Below, in pieces: positions 15,305-24,664 of a stretch of DNA of 64,000 nt. This stretch comes from Acinetobacter haemolyticus (GTDB lineage: Bacteria; Pseudomonadota; Gammaproteobacteria; Pseudomonadales; Moraxellaceae): contig NZ_OVCN01000019.1 of NCBI RefSeq assembly GCF_900406815.1, forward strand, positions 1 through 64,000, written 5' to 3'. The position numbers and the translations under genes are program-made. Under the pieces are notes generated by a model. The model worked only from the letters and a program-made list of their open reading frames with translations, did no database searches and was not told the origin of the DNA. How positions within the stretch are numbered: the first letter of the stretch is position 1; every line of letters starts with the position of its first letter.

Positions 15305-16213
15305 ATGGATGAGCGTAAAACATTAGATGCACGAGCATCTGGTCTTATGATCGGACTCTGCATGATTTGGGGATTACAACAAGTCATTCTAAAAATGGCA
15401 GCTCCTGATATTTCTCCTCTTATGCAAATCGCGCTACGTTCGGGCTTAGCTGCAATTTTGTTATTGCCTTTATTGTATTTGGATAAAGCCGCTAAATTAT
15501 TCAATCGACAAAATCTTCAAGCGGGTGCTTTGGTTGCCTTTTTATTCTCTTTAGAGTTCTTTTTGTTGGCTCAGGCATTGCAATGGACCTCGGCTTCACA
15601 TGCGGTGGTGTTGCTATATACCGCTCCGATTTTTGTGGCATTGGGTCTACATTGGAAATTACCCTCTGAACGTTTAAGTTGGTTGCAATGGAGTGGTATT
15701 GCTCTGGCTTTTATTGGCATTGTCGTGACATTTATACGAGGACAATCAGGGGCATCATCGGCGATTGAGCAACAAATGCTTTGGGGAGATTTGTTGGCAT
15801 TGGCTGCTGGTATTGCTTGGGCGGCAACCACGGTTACCGTACGTTTATCTTCTTTGGCTCAAGCCGCAGTAACTCAGACGTTATTCTATCAACTGGCGGG
15901 GAGTTTCATTTTATTATTTGGGCTGGCTGTGTTTCTGGGACAGGCAAGTATTCATTTTACCCCGTTAGTGATTGGCAGTTTGGCCTTCCATACTCTCGTG
16001 GTGTCTTTTGCAAGTTTTTTAGCTTGGTTCTGGTTACTCAGAAATTATTTAGCTTCACGTTTAGGCGTATTCTCTTTTTTAACCCCCTTGTTTGGGATCA
16101 TTTTTGGAGTATGGTTGCTCGATGAGCGAATTGAACCTAACTTTGTGCTCGGCTCAATTCTGGTGTTAGCGGGAATTGTGGTAGTGAGCTTACAGGGTTG
16201 GTTGAAAAAATAG
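15305..16213 (+). CDS. EamA-family (DMT) membrane transporter
   Basis: 302 residues with about ten hydrophobic helices arranged as two EamA halves (roughly residues 10-145 and 155-298). The end of the second half has the family pattern FLTPLFGIIFGVWLLDERI. GGGAGCGAGC precedes the ATG. Such proteins of the drug/metabolite superfamily export amino acids, purines or toxic metabolites across the inner membrane. The divergent AraC gene is the probable regulator. The last codon overlaps the hairpin at 16205-16231. A second EamA/AraC pair occurs at 42871-44819, but the two EamA proteins are not close copies. Confidence 0.85.
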   Translation: MDERKTLDARASGLMIGLCMIWGLQQVILKMAAPDISPLMQIALRSGLAAILLLPLLYLDKAAKLFNRQNLQAGALVAFLFSLEFFLLAQALQWTSASHAVVLLYTAPIFVALGLHWKLPSERLSWLQWSGIALAFIGIVVTFIRGQSGASSAIEQQMLWGDLLALAAGIAWAATTVTVRLSSLAQAAVTQTLFYQLAGSFILLFGLAVFLGQASIHFTPLVIGSLAFHTLVVSFASFLAWFWLLRNYLASRLGVFSFLTPLFGIIFGVWLLDERIEPNFVLGSILVLAGIVVVSLQGWLKK

Positions 16214-16231
16214 CCCCAATATGAGGGGCTA
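16205..16231 (-). terminator. Terminator of the YihY gene, overlapping the EamA stop codon
   Basis: TAGCCCC/GGGGCTA stem. Read on the minus strand it is followed by TTTTTT. It includes the EamA stop codon, so the two converging genes share it. Confidence 0.75.
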
Positions 16232-16236
16232 TCAAA

Positions 16237-17487
16237 TCATTTTTGTTCAAAAATAGTGGATAACGGAATAGAAAGTTTAGCCGCTAAATAGTCATTGCTT
16301 TCAATGAGTGCAGGTCCAATTTTTTCCATCCATTCATCATCCGCATGAATATTGCCGACATCATCCCGTAATGGCAGTGGATATGGCAGTGCGGTGAAGA
16401 AACTCCAAAAATCAACTTGAGCTAAATTGCGCACTAAAACATATTCATCATTGTCTGTACGTTTAATCAGATTCTGTGTTTCTAATTGCAGAATATAGGA
16501 CGGCAAACGCCCAAGCTCACCACGACCTACAATATCCAGCAGTTCAAGCTCATTTACACTATTTCCAACTTGTTGCTTTTTATAAAACAGCTCTAAGATA
16601 TCTAATAACATCACGATTGGATGACGCTTTTGCTCCTTACCTGAGTGAAATGCAGTGAGTGCATAACTGATTTCCACACCGAGTAAAATAATATTCCAAG
16701 ACAAAAAGATCCAAAGTAGAAAAATAGGAACGGCAGCAAAAGCACCGTAAACGATTTCATAGCTGGTAAAGTTACTCATAATCCAGCCAAATAAACGTTT
16801 TAAAACTTCAAACACTGTCGCACTAAAACAAGCTGCGATGATAGCTGAGTAAATCGGGACATTACGGTTAGGAATGGTCCAATACAAAATGAAAAAACCA
16901 ACAATGGTTAATAGAAATGAAATTAACCATAAAAGGAAAGCGCCATTTAGCTGATAGCCTGCAAAGTTATTACTCAGAATATTCATTGAAGCGACCGTAG
17001 AGGAGAGCGCAAATGCACTCCCTAATAGAATCGGACCCAAAGAAATAATCGTCCAATAACGCATAAAACCGACTAAGCCCGTACGTGTTTCTTTGACACG
17101 CCAAATACGATTAAAAACGTTCTCAATTGATGAAAGCATTAATACGGTTGTGACAAATAGAAATAAGATACCAATAATGGTCAAATTGCTAGATTTATCA
17201 GTAAAGGCACTTAAAGCCTTATCAAAAGCTATGGTGCTTTTAGGTAAAAAATTACTATAAATCAATTGCTGCAGTTGTTGTCGTGCCGGTTCTAATGCTT
17301 TGATGGAAGAAATAATAACCAAAAACACAGTCAGCATTGGGACAACTGCAAACAGAGTGGTATAAGTCAGGGAGCCTGCTTGTTCTCGACAACGGTCAGC
17401 TTCAAAACGGCGCAATACAAAGACGATAAATTGAAACCAAGTTTTCTCTAAAAAAGACAGTTTTTTGAGATAACGGTTTAAGATCAT
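16237..17487 (-). CDS. YihY/BrkB-family membrane protein
   Basis: 416 residues. The first 290 or so hold six membrane helices with the family opening REQAGSLTYTTLFAVVPMLTV and the later motif YGAFAAVPIFLLWIFLSW. The last 120 residues are soluble and helical, with a winged-helix look. E. coli YihY and Bordetella BrkB are relatives. The old name ribonuclease BN is a misassignment. The role is unknown, with transport or envelope integrity proposed. The start is supported by AGGATAGAACCT before the ATG. It stands alone on the minus strand, divergent from the WrbA-like gene. Confidence 0.9.
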   Translation of the reverse strand: MILNRYLKKLSFLEKTWFQFIVFVLRRFEADRCREQAGSLTYTTLFAVVPMLTVFLVIISSIKALEPARQQLQQLIYSNFLPKSTIAFDKALSAFTDKSSNLTIIGILFLFVTTVLMLSSIENVFNRIWRVKETRTGLVGFMRYWTIISLGPILLGSAFALSSTVASMNILSNNFAGYQLNGAFLLWLISFLLTIVGFFILYWTIPNRNVPIYSAIIAACFSATVFEVLKRLFGWIMSNFTSYEIVYGAFAAVPIFLLWIFLSWNIILLGVEISYALTAFHSGKEQKRHPIVMLLDILELFYKKQQVGNSVNELELLDIVGRGELGRLPSYILQLETQNLIKRTDNDEYVLVRNLAQVDFWSFFTALPYPLPLRDDVGNIHADDEWMEKIGPALIESNDYLAAKLSIPLSTIFEQK

Positions 17488-17596
17488 AGGTTCTATCCTA
17501 GTTATTTTTCATTAAGATCTTGTAAAGTGCACAAGATCAACAACAACTCAAAAGGTAAAAATGTCGTATAGTGTTCTTAACTTAGCAAAATTTTGA

Positions 17597-18193
<597 letters not shown>

Positions 18194-18200
18194 AAATAAA

Positions 18201-18224
18201 AAATGGGAGCTTATGCTCCCATTT
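18201..18224. terminator. Bidirectional terminator between wrbA-like gene and lgt
   Basis: AAATGGGAGC-TTAT-GCTCCCATTT, a ten-base perfect stem between converging genes. Confidence 0.75.
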
Positions 18225-18227
18225 GTT

Positions 18228-19040
18228 TTACTTTTTCAACTGCCAGTCATAAATATTTTTACGATAAGCGTACCAAATCATCCAAAGGCCAATAATGATC
18301 ATTGGGAAACTTAGAATTTGCCCTTTGGTCATCCAACCAAATAAGATAAACCCTTGATCTGCATCGGGTTGACGGAAAAATTCCATAAAGAAACGTGCCA
18401 CACCATATCCAGTCAAGAAGACCGCTGATACAGCCATGCGTGGGCGAGGTTTCGAGCTAAACCACCATAAAATGATGAAGAGTAATAAACCTTCACACAG
18501 TGCTTGGTAGATCTGGGATGGATGACGGACCAAGCCTAGCGGGTCAGTGGGGAAAATCATACCAAATGGATAACTAGGGTCTTGAACTTGACGACCATAC
18601 AGTTCACCCCCAATAAAGTTTCCGATGCGACCAAACATTAGACCCGTGGGTACGCAAGGTGCGATAAAGTCCAGTGTTTGGAACCAGGTTTTTTGGTATT
18701 TCTTACACCAAAATAACATGGCGATTATTACACCAAGAAAACCTCCATGAAAGCTCATGCCACCTGTCCAAACTTGGAATAGCCATAATGGGTCTTCGAT
18801 AAATTTTCCAAACTCATAAAACAAGACATAGCCGACACGACCACCCAGCACCACACCGAGTGCCCCATAAAATACGAGATCTGAAACCATGTCTCCTGTC
18901 CAACCATCACGCTGTTTTGCGCGATAAGAGGCAAGACCCCATGCAAATAGGAATGCCAATAAATACATGAGTCCATACCAATGCACTTGTACTGGTCCCA
19001 AGCTTAGTGCAACTGGGTCTATATTTGGATAGGTCAGCAT
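18228..19040 (-). CDS. lgt: Prolipoprotein diacylglyceryl transferase
   Basis: 270 residues with seven membrane helices. Lgt moves a diacylglyceryl group from phosphatidylglycerol to the lipobox cysteine of prolipoproteins, the first step of lipoprotein maturation in the inner membrane. The family signature [14 protein letters not shown] is at about residues 137-150, and [10 protein letters not shown], with an essential His, is near 100. The RHPSQIYQA motif follows near 170. The start has a clear GAGGAACAGCA before the ATG. Candidate clients in this window are the lipoproteins at 40274 and 61011, and PhoX, which has a lipobox. Confidence 0.97.
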   Translation of the reverse strand: MLTYPNIDPVALSLGPVQVHWYGLMYLLAFLFAWGLASYRAKQRDGWTGDMVSDLVFYGALGVVLGGRVGYVLFYEFGKFIEDPLWLFQVWTGGMSFHGGFLGVIIAMLFWCKKYQKTWFQTLDFIAPCVPTGLMFGRIGNFIGGELYGRQVQDPSYPFGMIFPTDPLGLVRHPSQIYQALCEGLLLFIILWWFSSKPRPRMAVSAVFLTGYGVARFFMEFFRQPDADQGFILFGWMTKGQILSFPMIIIGLWMIWYAYRKNIYDWQLKK

Positions 19041-19146
19041 TGCTGTTCCTCAATTTAGAATTTGAAATTAAGTTTTGAACAGATTGTAGCGGAAAGATGT
19101 GAAAAATGTTGTACATTCAATGTGTAAAGATGTGAGAACAAAATCA

Positions 19147-19926
19147 ATGTGTATTGTCGCTTTTGCATGGCATGTTCTTGAGGAAATGCCACTTTGCTTA
19201 ATTTCAAATCGAGATGAATTTTATCATCGCCCTAGCGCGCGCTTACATGCATGGGAAAATAGCGCCATTATTGCTGGACAGGATTTACAGTCAGGTGGGA
19301 CATGGATGGGGGTGACGGCATCTGGACGCTGGGCGATTGTAACTAACTTTCGCAATGGACGAGATAAAAATCAATATCAAACTTCAAGAGGTCATTTGAT
19401 TCAGACCTTTTTAGAAAGTGAATTAACGCCCATCCGTTTTGCACAACAGTTAGAGTTAAAACAACAAGAATATGCGGGTTTTAACTTATTTGTAGGTGAT
19501 CGTGATCAAGCTGTTTATATGAGTAATCGCGGAGAAGCCCCGCAAGTTCTCGCCAATGGTGTTTATGTTGTTTCAAATGGTTTGATGTCAGAAGATTGGG
19601 AAAAAACCAAGCATTTGCGTAAGCGCTTTACCCAAGAGTTTTTACCGATGTTACAACAGCCGAATCTTGCTGAAGTGGCACTAGATCATGCAGTTTGGGA
19701 CATTTTGGAAGATGAGCGTAAAGTCATACCTGATCTGCTCCCTGATACGGGGATTAATGCTGAGATGGAGGCTTTATTGTCCTCGACATTTATTCAAAGT
19801 CCAATCTATGGCACACGCTGTTCCAACTTTTTACGTATGAACCAGCAGCAATGGCGATGGGTAGAGAAAACCCAACAAGGCGAACAATACGGGGAAGTTG
19901 TAGAACAAAAGGTGAGTTTATTGTAA
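19147..19926 (+). CDS. TANGO2/NRDE-family protein
   Basis: 259 residues from the ATG that gives the conserved N terminus MCIVAFAW. The NRDE motif is at residues about 20-24 (SNRDEFYHRP), and GGTWMGVTASGRWAIVTNFRN follows near 55. This is the family fold, related to Ntn-type proteins. NRDE proteins occur from bacteria to humans; the human TANGO2 is linked to lipid and heme handling, but the bacterial role is not settled. Upstream in-frame ATG codons exist, but they would add residues ahead of the conserved Met-Cys and are unlikely. It is divergent from lgt. Confidence 0.85.
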   Translation: MCIVAFAWHVLEEMPLCLISNRDEFYHRPSARLHAWENSAIIAGQDLQSGGTWMGVTASGRWAIVTNFRNGRDKNQYQTSRGHLIQTFLESELTPIRFAQQLELKQQEYAGFNLFVGDRDQAVYMSNRGEAPQVLANGVYVVSNGLMSEDWEKTKHLRKRFTQEFLPMLQQPNLAEVALDHAVWDILEDERKVIPDLLPDTGINAEMEALLSSTFIQSPIYGTRCSNFLRMNQQQWRWVEKTQQGEQYGEVVEQKVSLL

Positions 19927-19927
19927 T

Positions 19928-19963
19928 GAAAAAAAACCATGCTATCCGAAAATAGCATGGTTT
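19928..19963 (-). terminator. Terminator of phoX
   Basis: AAACCATGCTAT/ATAGCATGGTTT stem with six-base loop. On the minus strand it is followed by a run of T, 26 bases past the phoX stop. It also lies just after the converging TANGO2-family gene. Confidence 0.75.
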
Positions 19964-19988
19964 GAATGGATTCTTTTAAGCGTGGCAT

Positions 19989-22187
19989 TTAGCCAGCAAT
20001 TACACCGCCATCTTTACGGGTAATTACAACCGTTGCAGAGCGTGGACGGGCAGTGGTGTTATTTGGGTCAGTTTGAGTCGCAGGCCAGTTACTAGTTGGT
20101 GCTGCATAACTCTTAGCATCTTCACCTGGATGCTGAACGTTGATAAAGATCGCTTTATAATCTGGAGTCATGGTTACGCCAGTGATCTCGCATTCTTTTG
20201 GACCTGTGAGGAAGCGACGAAGATTTTCATCATTCACTTTCGCCCCAACAATGGTTTCAGTTCCGCTTGAAGTCGTTGCTTTGTTACCATCGTTGACTTG
20301 ACCTGGTAATGCTGCAAGCATCATACAGTTCGTGACGTCCGTATATGCGCCGTCGTCAGTTTGAATCCACAATACACCACGTGGGTCAAACCACATGCCA
20401 TCTGGTGATGAGAAATCATTGCTATCAGTTAAACCAGAAAGGTTAATGTTTGAAGCCATTGCTGCTTCAGCACCAAATAAGTAGATATCCCATTTGAAGC
20501 TTTCAGCTGTGGTTTTATCCTCAGCTTCACGGAAGCGAATGATGTGGCCATTCACATTACCTTTTTGTACTTTTTCATTGTTATATAGATCTTCATAATT
20601 TCGCGGATTCGCTGCGTCAGTCGGATAGCTTGAACCACGATTCGAGTTATTGGTGAGAGTAACATACACTTCACCATTAACAGGATTGACTGCACACCAT
20701 TCAGGACGGTCCATTTTAGTTGCACCAACAGAATCTGCTGCCAAGCGTGCGAAAGTTACGACATCTGCTTGAGATTTAAATGGGTAAGCAGGATTGCTTT
20801 CAGTTAAACCGTTTTTACCGTAGCTCAATTCTACCCATTGACCCGTACCGTCAGCGTTGAATTTGGCAACATAGAATTTACCGTTGTTCATATATTTATC
20901 GCCAGCGCGATAACCACCGTTGATATCTTTAGGATCCCACTTAGCATCGGATACAAACTTATAGATATACTCACCACGTGAGTCATCACCCATATAGAAG
21001 GCTAAGTTTTCACCTTCAATGGCACGGCTAGTACGACAGTCTTCATGAGCAAAACGACCAAGAGCAGTACGCTTTACAGGTGCCTGACGACTGTCAAACG
21101 GATCGATTTCAACCATCCAACCAAAGGTATTTGGCGCATTGCGGTAGTCTTGTCCTGCTTGTTCAGCTTTTACATCGGCATTCCAGCGGTCATAAAGGTC
21201 TTGAGGTTCAACTTGACCTTGTGCAGTTTCCCAGCCATAACGAGTGCTAGAGCCTTGCTTTAAACCATAACGCTGAAGCGCCACAATTTCTTCAGGACGA
21301 CGTGCTGCATCATCGGTTGCACTACGTGCAAAATAACCAATGAAGTTTTCTTCTGTAGTCAGGTAAGTTCCCCACGGTGTATAACCATTACCACAGTTAT
21401 TATGTGTACCACGTGTTTGTACACCAGATGGTGAAAACTTGGTTGCGAGTAAGGCATTGCCTGCTGCAGGACCAGCAAATTCCATCACAGTTGAACCTGT
21501 GATACGACGGTTATAAACAGAGTTTTTGACCAATTCAACTTTTTGAGTTTTGGTATCTTTCTTCACATGAATGATCGAGACGCCGTGAGCATTTACCTCA
21601 CGGATTACTTCATCTTCTGGACGGCGGCCATCGACTTTAGTTGGTCCTTTAGGATGCAAGAATGTTGGATTGATATATTCATGATTTAGAACCAACAAAC
21701 CATCATTTGACTGCTGTTCATCATAACGACCTGTTGCAGTATTTAGACCAAAATAACTCATGCCGTCATGGCAGTCACCTGAACGGAATTGGAAACTTGG
21801 ACCTGATGGAATATTGTTGTCATCCCATTCTGCATATGATGGATTGATTGAATCCCCTAAAGCATATAAAACATGAGCTTCATAACCTTCAGGTACAGTC
21901 ACGATATCATTTAGATTTTTAGGTACCGTAGTGAAGTTTAATTTTTCAGGTTTTTTATTTGGGTCAACAGGAGGTTTGGTTCCACCGCTATTATTATTCG
22001 ACTTATTATCGTTGTCATTACAGCCTGATAAAGTTGATGCCAAGGTCAGTGCAACAGCACCGCTGGCAGTTTTGGTGATAAGGCTACGGCGGTTAATATG
22101 TTGTTCTAAAATGTCACGGAAGTGAACATTTGTAGAGGTGTTATTATCCAGTTCTTGGTCTTCATGATATGGCGTCAGCTGTGTCAT
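19989..22187 (-). CDS. phoX: PhoX-family alkaline phosphatase, Tat-exported
   Basis: 732 residues of the PhoX (DUF839) family, which release phosphate from organic phosphoesters using Ca2+ and Fe cofactors. The N terminus carries a twin-arginine signal: RRSLITK at 33-39, a hydrophobic stretch, then a lipobox-like LSGC with Cys56, so it may be a Tat-exported lipoprotein. The family motif NNCGNGYTPWGTYLTTEEN near 250, with its iron-ligand Cys, is present. GEYIYKFVSDAKW and the metal-binding SSPDGMWFDPRGVLWIQTDDG follow. The start has AGGATGATTCC before the ATG. Upstream lies a three-repeat Pho box, and tatCBA lies beyond it on the same strand, which fits its export route. The 32-residue leader before the RR motif is long but usual for PhoX. 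Confidence 0.92.
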   Translation of the reverse strand: MTQLTPYHEDQELDNNTSTNVHFRDILEQHINRRSLITKTASGAVALTLASTLSGCNDNDNKSNNNSGGTKPPVDPNKKPEKLNFTTVPKNLNDIVTVPEGYEAHVLYALGDSINPSYAEWDDNNIPSGPSFQFRSGDCHDGMSYFGLNTATGRYDEQQSNDGLLVLNHEYINPTFLHPKGPTKVDGRRPEDEVIREVNAHGVSIIHVKKDTKTQKVELVKNSVYNRRITGSTVMEFAGPAAGNALLATKFSPSGVQTRGTHNNCGNGYTPWGTYLTTEENFIGYFARSATDDAARRPEEIVALQRYGLKQGSSTRYGWETAQGQVEPQDLYDRWNADVKAEQAGQDYRNAPNTFGWMVEIDPFDSRQAPVKRTALGRFAHEDCRTSRAIEGENLAFYMGDDSRGEYIYKFVSDAKWDPKDINGGYRAGDKYMNNGKFYVAKFNADGTGQWVELSYGKNGLTESNPAYPFKSQADVVTFARLAADSVGATKMDRPEWCAVNPVNGEVYVTLTNNSNRGSSYPTDAANPRNYEDLYNNEKVQKGNVNGHIIRFREAEDKTTAESFKWDIYLFGAEAAMASNINLSGLTDSNDFSSPDGMWFDPRGVLWIQTDDGAYTDVTNCMMLAALPGQVNDGNKATTSSGTETIVGAKVNDENLRRFLTGPKECEITGVTMTPDYKAIFINVQHPGEDAKSYAAPTSNWPATQTDPNNTTARPRSATVVITRKDGGVIAG

Positions 22188-22248
22188 GGAATCATCCTAA
22201 GTTTATATGTGCGATAAAAAATTCCCGCCTTTAACTTAGATTTTAATT

Positions 22249-22277
22249 GTGACGCTGCCTTGACAGTTATGTGACAA
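22249..22277 (-). promoter_or_regulatory. Pho box (PhoB binding site) upstream of phoX
   Basis: Read on the minus strand this is TTGTCAC-ATAA-CTGTCAA-GGCA-GCGTCAC: three 7-mers with 4-base gaps, an exact 11-base period. The consensus is CTGTCAT with 4-base spacers. The middle unit matches 6/7, the first 5/7 and the third 4/7. It lies about 60-90 bases before the phoX start. Confidence 0.75.
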
Positions 22278-22314
22278 ATACATTAAAAATCAATAAATAA
22301 TAAAACGTTTAGTC

Positions 22315-22343
22315 AAAAAAACAGGTGCTAGACCTGTTTTTTT
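22315..22343 (-). terminator. Terminator of the tat operon
   Basis: AAAAAACAGGT-GCTAG-ACCTGTTTTTT, 13 bases past the tatC stop. It separates the tat genes from phoX. Confidence 0.8.
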
Positions 22344-22356
22344 AAAATTGAATTAT

Positions 22357-23145
22357 TTAAGTTGTTGCTTTTGATTTTTCTAGAAATTTTCCGAGTAATA
22401 GACCAAGTTCAAACAATAGCCACATTGGAACGGCAAGCATAATCATTGAAATAGCATCGGGTGGGGTGACGAACATCGAAATGAAAAAACATCCCACGAT
22501 AATAAAACGCCGTTTCTCAACCAAACTTTGCGTGCTGACCACACCGATTAAGATCAGTAATAAGGTAATGATTGGGATCTCAAAGGTCAGACCAAAGACT
22601 AGGAAAAGCTTTAAGCAGAAAGCCAAATAACTATTGATATCGGTCATCGGTGCCACAGTTTCAGGTGAGACACTGATGAAAAAATGCAGAATTGAGGGCA
22701 GCGCAATAAAATACGCAAATGCAATTCCTAAATAAAATAAGCAAATACTGCTCACTAGGATAGGGAGAGCTAAAGACTTCTCTTTTTCATATAGGGCAGG
22801 TTTGGCGAAAGACCAAATCTGATAAATGATATAAGGCATAACCAGCATTAATGCCACGAAGAAATTTAGCTTGAAAGGTGCCATAAATGTTGCTGTAACA
22901 TCCGTTGCAATCATGGATGAACTTACAGGCAACTGAGCTCGTAATGGCTCAGATAGGATTTGATAAGTACGATTGGCAAAGGGCAATAAACAGAAAAAAA
23001 GTAATAGAATGGCAGCAACGATTTTAAATAAATGCTGTCGTAGGATCATCAAATGCTTGGTGATCGGCATTTCCTCAAGCTTAACGTCTTGTTCTTGCTC
23101 ACCCAAAGAAGACTGAGGGAGTTGAGAGCTAGAGGGTGAACTCAT
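22357..23145 (-). CDS. tatC: Sec-independent translocase subunit TatC
   Basis: 262 residues with six membrane helices. TatC is the receptor for twin-arginine signal peptides and forms the Tat complex with TatA and TatB in the inner membrane. Family marks include MPITKHLMILRQHLFK near residue 28, the ALYEKEK segment near 120 containing the conserved Glu, FGLTFEIPIITLLLI near 185, and RRFIIVGCFFISMFVTPPDAISM near 213. I start it at the ATG whose first four bases overlap the tatB stop (ATGA), which indicates translational coupling. The frame is open for 47 more codons upstream inside tatB, but that part has no TatC similarity. Confidence 0.95.
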   Translation of the reverse strand: MSSPSSSQLPQSSLGEQEQDVKLEEMPITKHLMILRQHLFKIVAAILLLFFCLLPFANRTYQILSEPLRAQLPVSSSMIATDVTATFMAPFKLNFFVALMLVMPYIIYQIWSFAKPALYEKEKSLALPILVSSICLFYLGIAFAYFIALPSILHFFISVSPETVAPMTDINSYLAFCLKLFLVFGLTFEIPIITLLLILIGVVSTQSLVEKRRFIIVGCFFISMFVTPPDAISMIMLAVPMWLLFELGLLLGKFLEKSKATT

Positions 23146-23591
23146 ACTGCTACCTTTAATTCTGGAACCGAAGTTATTTTTTCTAATGATGAAGCTGATA
23201 CCGATGCATGCAATAGGGCAATTTTCGGAAGGTAAATCACAGGCAATGGGTGAAGAATAAAGTGGTAGACCACCTGAATCTGACATTTTTGTGTAGCAGC
23301 TTTTTGAGGATCTTCTTGAAGCGAGACCTTTTGCTGCTCAAATGCTGTCATTTGCGCCTGCATTTTTTGTTCAAGCTCAGCAATGCGTTGCATTTCTTGC
23401 TGCATTTGCTCTCGTAGTTCGGACAGACGTAATTCACGGTCTATGTCATTTTGAACATTACTGACTGTACGTTTGATTTTTGCGTACCACTTCCCTACGA
23501 ATCGAGCAGCTTCAGGTAATTTATCAGGCCCTAGTACAAGTAAGGCGATAATGCCGAACGCTAGGAGTTCGGACATCCCTAAATTCAGCAT
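23142..23591 (-). CDS. tatB: Sec-independent translocase subunit TatB
   Basis: 149 residues. The opening MLNLGMSELLAFGIIALLVLGPDKLPEAAR is the TatB signature (short helix, LGP hinge, then an amphipathic helix). A coiled-coil-like stretch follows (about 45-95). TatB docks with TatC to receive twin-arginine substrates. The last 45 residues (from QIQVVYHFILHPLP) are hydrophobic and unlike usual TatB tails. They may be lineage-specific, because the frame stays open right to the ATGA overlap with tatC. It lies 12 bases downstream of tatA. Confidence 0.92.
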   Translation of the reverse strand: MLNLGMSELLAFGIIALLVLGPDKLPEAARFVGKWYAKIKRTVSNVQNDIDRELRLSELREQMQQEMQRIAELEQKMQAQMTAFEQQKVSLQEDPQKAATQKCQIQVVYHFILHPLPVIYLPKIALLHASVSASSLEKITSVPELKVAV

Positions 23592-23603
23592 AATGGTGCT
23601 CGC

Positions 23604-23822
23604 TTAGCTTTTTATTGAGCTTTCAGTATTTTTTACTTGAGCGTCGATGGTACGTGGTTCATTTAGAGAAGCCGTAGTTTCTTCTTCATCTTTCATCGAC
23701 TTTTTGAAATCTTTAACGGCACCACCAACATCTTTACCCAGATTTTTTAGTTTTGATGTACCGAATAGTAAAATAACCACGATTGCAAAAATGAGCACGT
23801 GCCAAATAGATAAACCAGCCAT
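23604..23822 (-). CDS. tatA: Sec-independent translocase subunit TatA
   Basis: 72 residues: one N-terminal membrane helix ([18 protein letters not shown]), the [22 protein letters not shown] amphipathic helix, and an acidic tail. TatA oligomers form the Tat pore. It is the first gene of tatA-tatB-tatC on the minus strand, preceded by GAGGATACGGTT before the ATG. PhoX, encoded just beyond tatC, is an obvious client. Confidence 0.95.
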   Translation of the reverse strand: MAGLSIWHVLIFAIVVILLFGTSKLKNLGKDVGGAVKDFKKSMKDEEETTASLNEPRTIDAQVKNTESSIKS

Positions 23823-23936
23823 AACCGTATCCTCTTAAAATTTAGCTCTATCTCAACAGGTTGGCGTGACAAAGATGTGACATTTATATTGCAATTTTAA
23901 GACAATGAGGATGGGGCATAGCTTTTCAGAAAGGAA

Positions 23937-23965
23937 AGAAACCTGAATAGATGCTTCAGGTTTCT
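23937..23965 (-). terminator. Terminator of rdgB
   Basis: AGAAACCTGAA/TTCAGGTTTCT stem just past the rdgB stop codon. The T tract after it is interrupted (TTTCCTTTC). Confidence 0.6.
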
Positions 23966-23972
23966 ATAAATA

Positions 23973-24596
23973 TTAACGTAGACTTGCTTTAAAAAGTTGC
24001 ATCGCTTGACCACGATGGCTGATTTTATTTTTATCTGTTTTGCTTAATTCGGCACTGGATAGATTAAGTTCTGGCAACCAAAATAGTGGATCGTAACCAA
24101 AACCATTTTCCCCTCGTGCAGCTTCTAAAATCTCACCTTTCCAAATGCCTTGGAAAATCTGCGGCAGTGGATCTTCTGCATGTGTCACAAGTGCAAGCAC
24201 GCAAACGAACATACCTTCTATGCTTTCGCCATTTTTGCGGAAGGGAGTGAGATCAGCCAAAAGTTTTTCATTATTCGCTGTATCATTGCCATGCTCACCT
24301 GCATATCGTGCAGAATAGATCCCAGGTGCACCACCTAAAATTGGAACGCATAGACCTGAGTCATCCGCAATCGCAGGTTTTCCTGAAAGTTTAGATGCAT
24401 GGCGCGCTTTGATAATCGCATTTTCAACAAAACTTAGACCATCTTCGATGGCATCTTCAATATCCAGTTTACCTTGAGGAATGATTTCGACGGGTAGATT
24501 GAGCTGTTGAAATAGATGATCAAATTCAGCAATTTTACCTTTGTTATTACTTGCAAGCACAAGTTTGCCTTGGGTGAGCCATGAAGGAGTAGACAT
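23973..24596 (-). CDS. rdgB: XTP/dITP pyrophosphatase (RdgB/HAM1)
   Basis: 207 residues, normal for the family. It hydrolyses the non-canonical nucleotides dITP, XTP and ITP to monophosphates, keeping them out of DNA and RNA. Signature segments are LVLASNNKGKIAEFDHLF near residue 11, ADDSGLCVPILGGAPGIYSARYAG near 76, GFGYDPLFWLPE near 165 and ISHRGQAM near 192. It appears to be transcribed alone, between the small gene at 24665 and the tat operon. Confidence 0.95.
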   Translation of the reverse strand: MSTPSWLTQGKLVLASNNKGKIAEFDHLFQQLNLPVEIIPQGKLDIEDAIEDGLSFVENAIIKARHASKLSGKPAIADDSGLCVPILGGAPGIYSARYAGEHGNDTANNEKLLADLTPFRKNGESIEGMFVCVLALVTHAEDPLPQIFQGIWKGEILEAARGENGFGYDPLFWLPELNLSSAELSKTDKNKISHRGQAMQLFKASLR

Positions 24597-24664
24597 ATAA
24601 ATTTTGTATTACAGAAGAATAGGCAAATTATAAGGGAGATTCCGAAGAGGTGATATAGATATAT

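Noticed and set aside
23146..23286. 47-codon upstream extension of tatC
   Set aside because: It lies inside tatB in another frame and shows no TatC similarity. The ATG overlapping the tatB stop gives a normal TatC.
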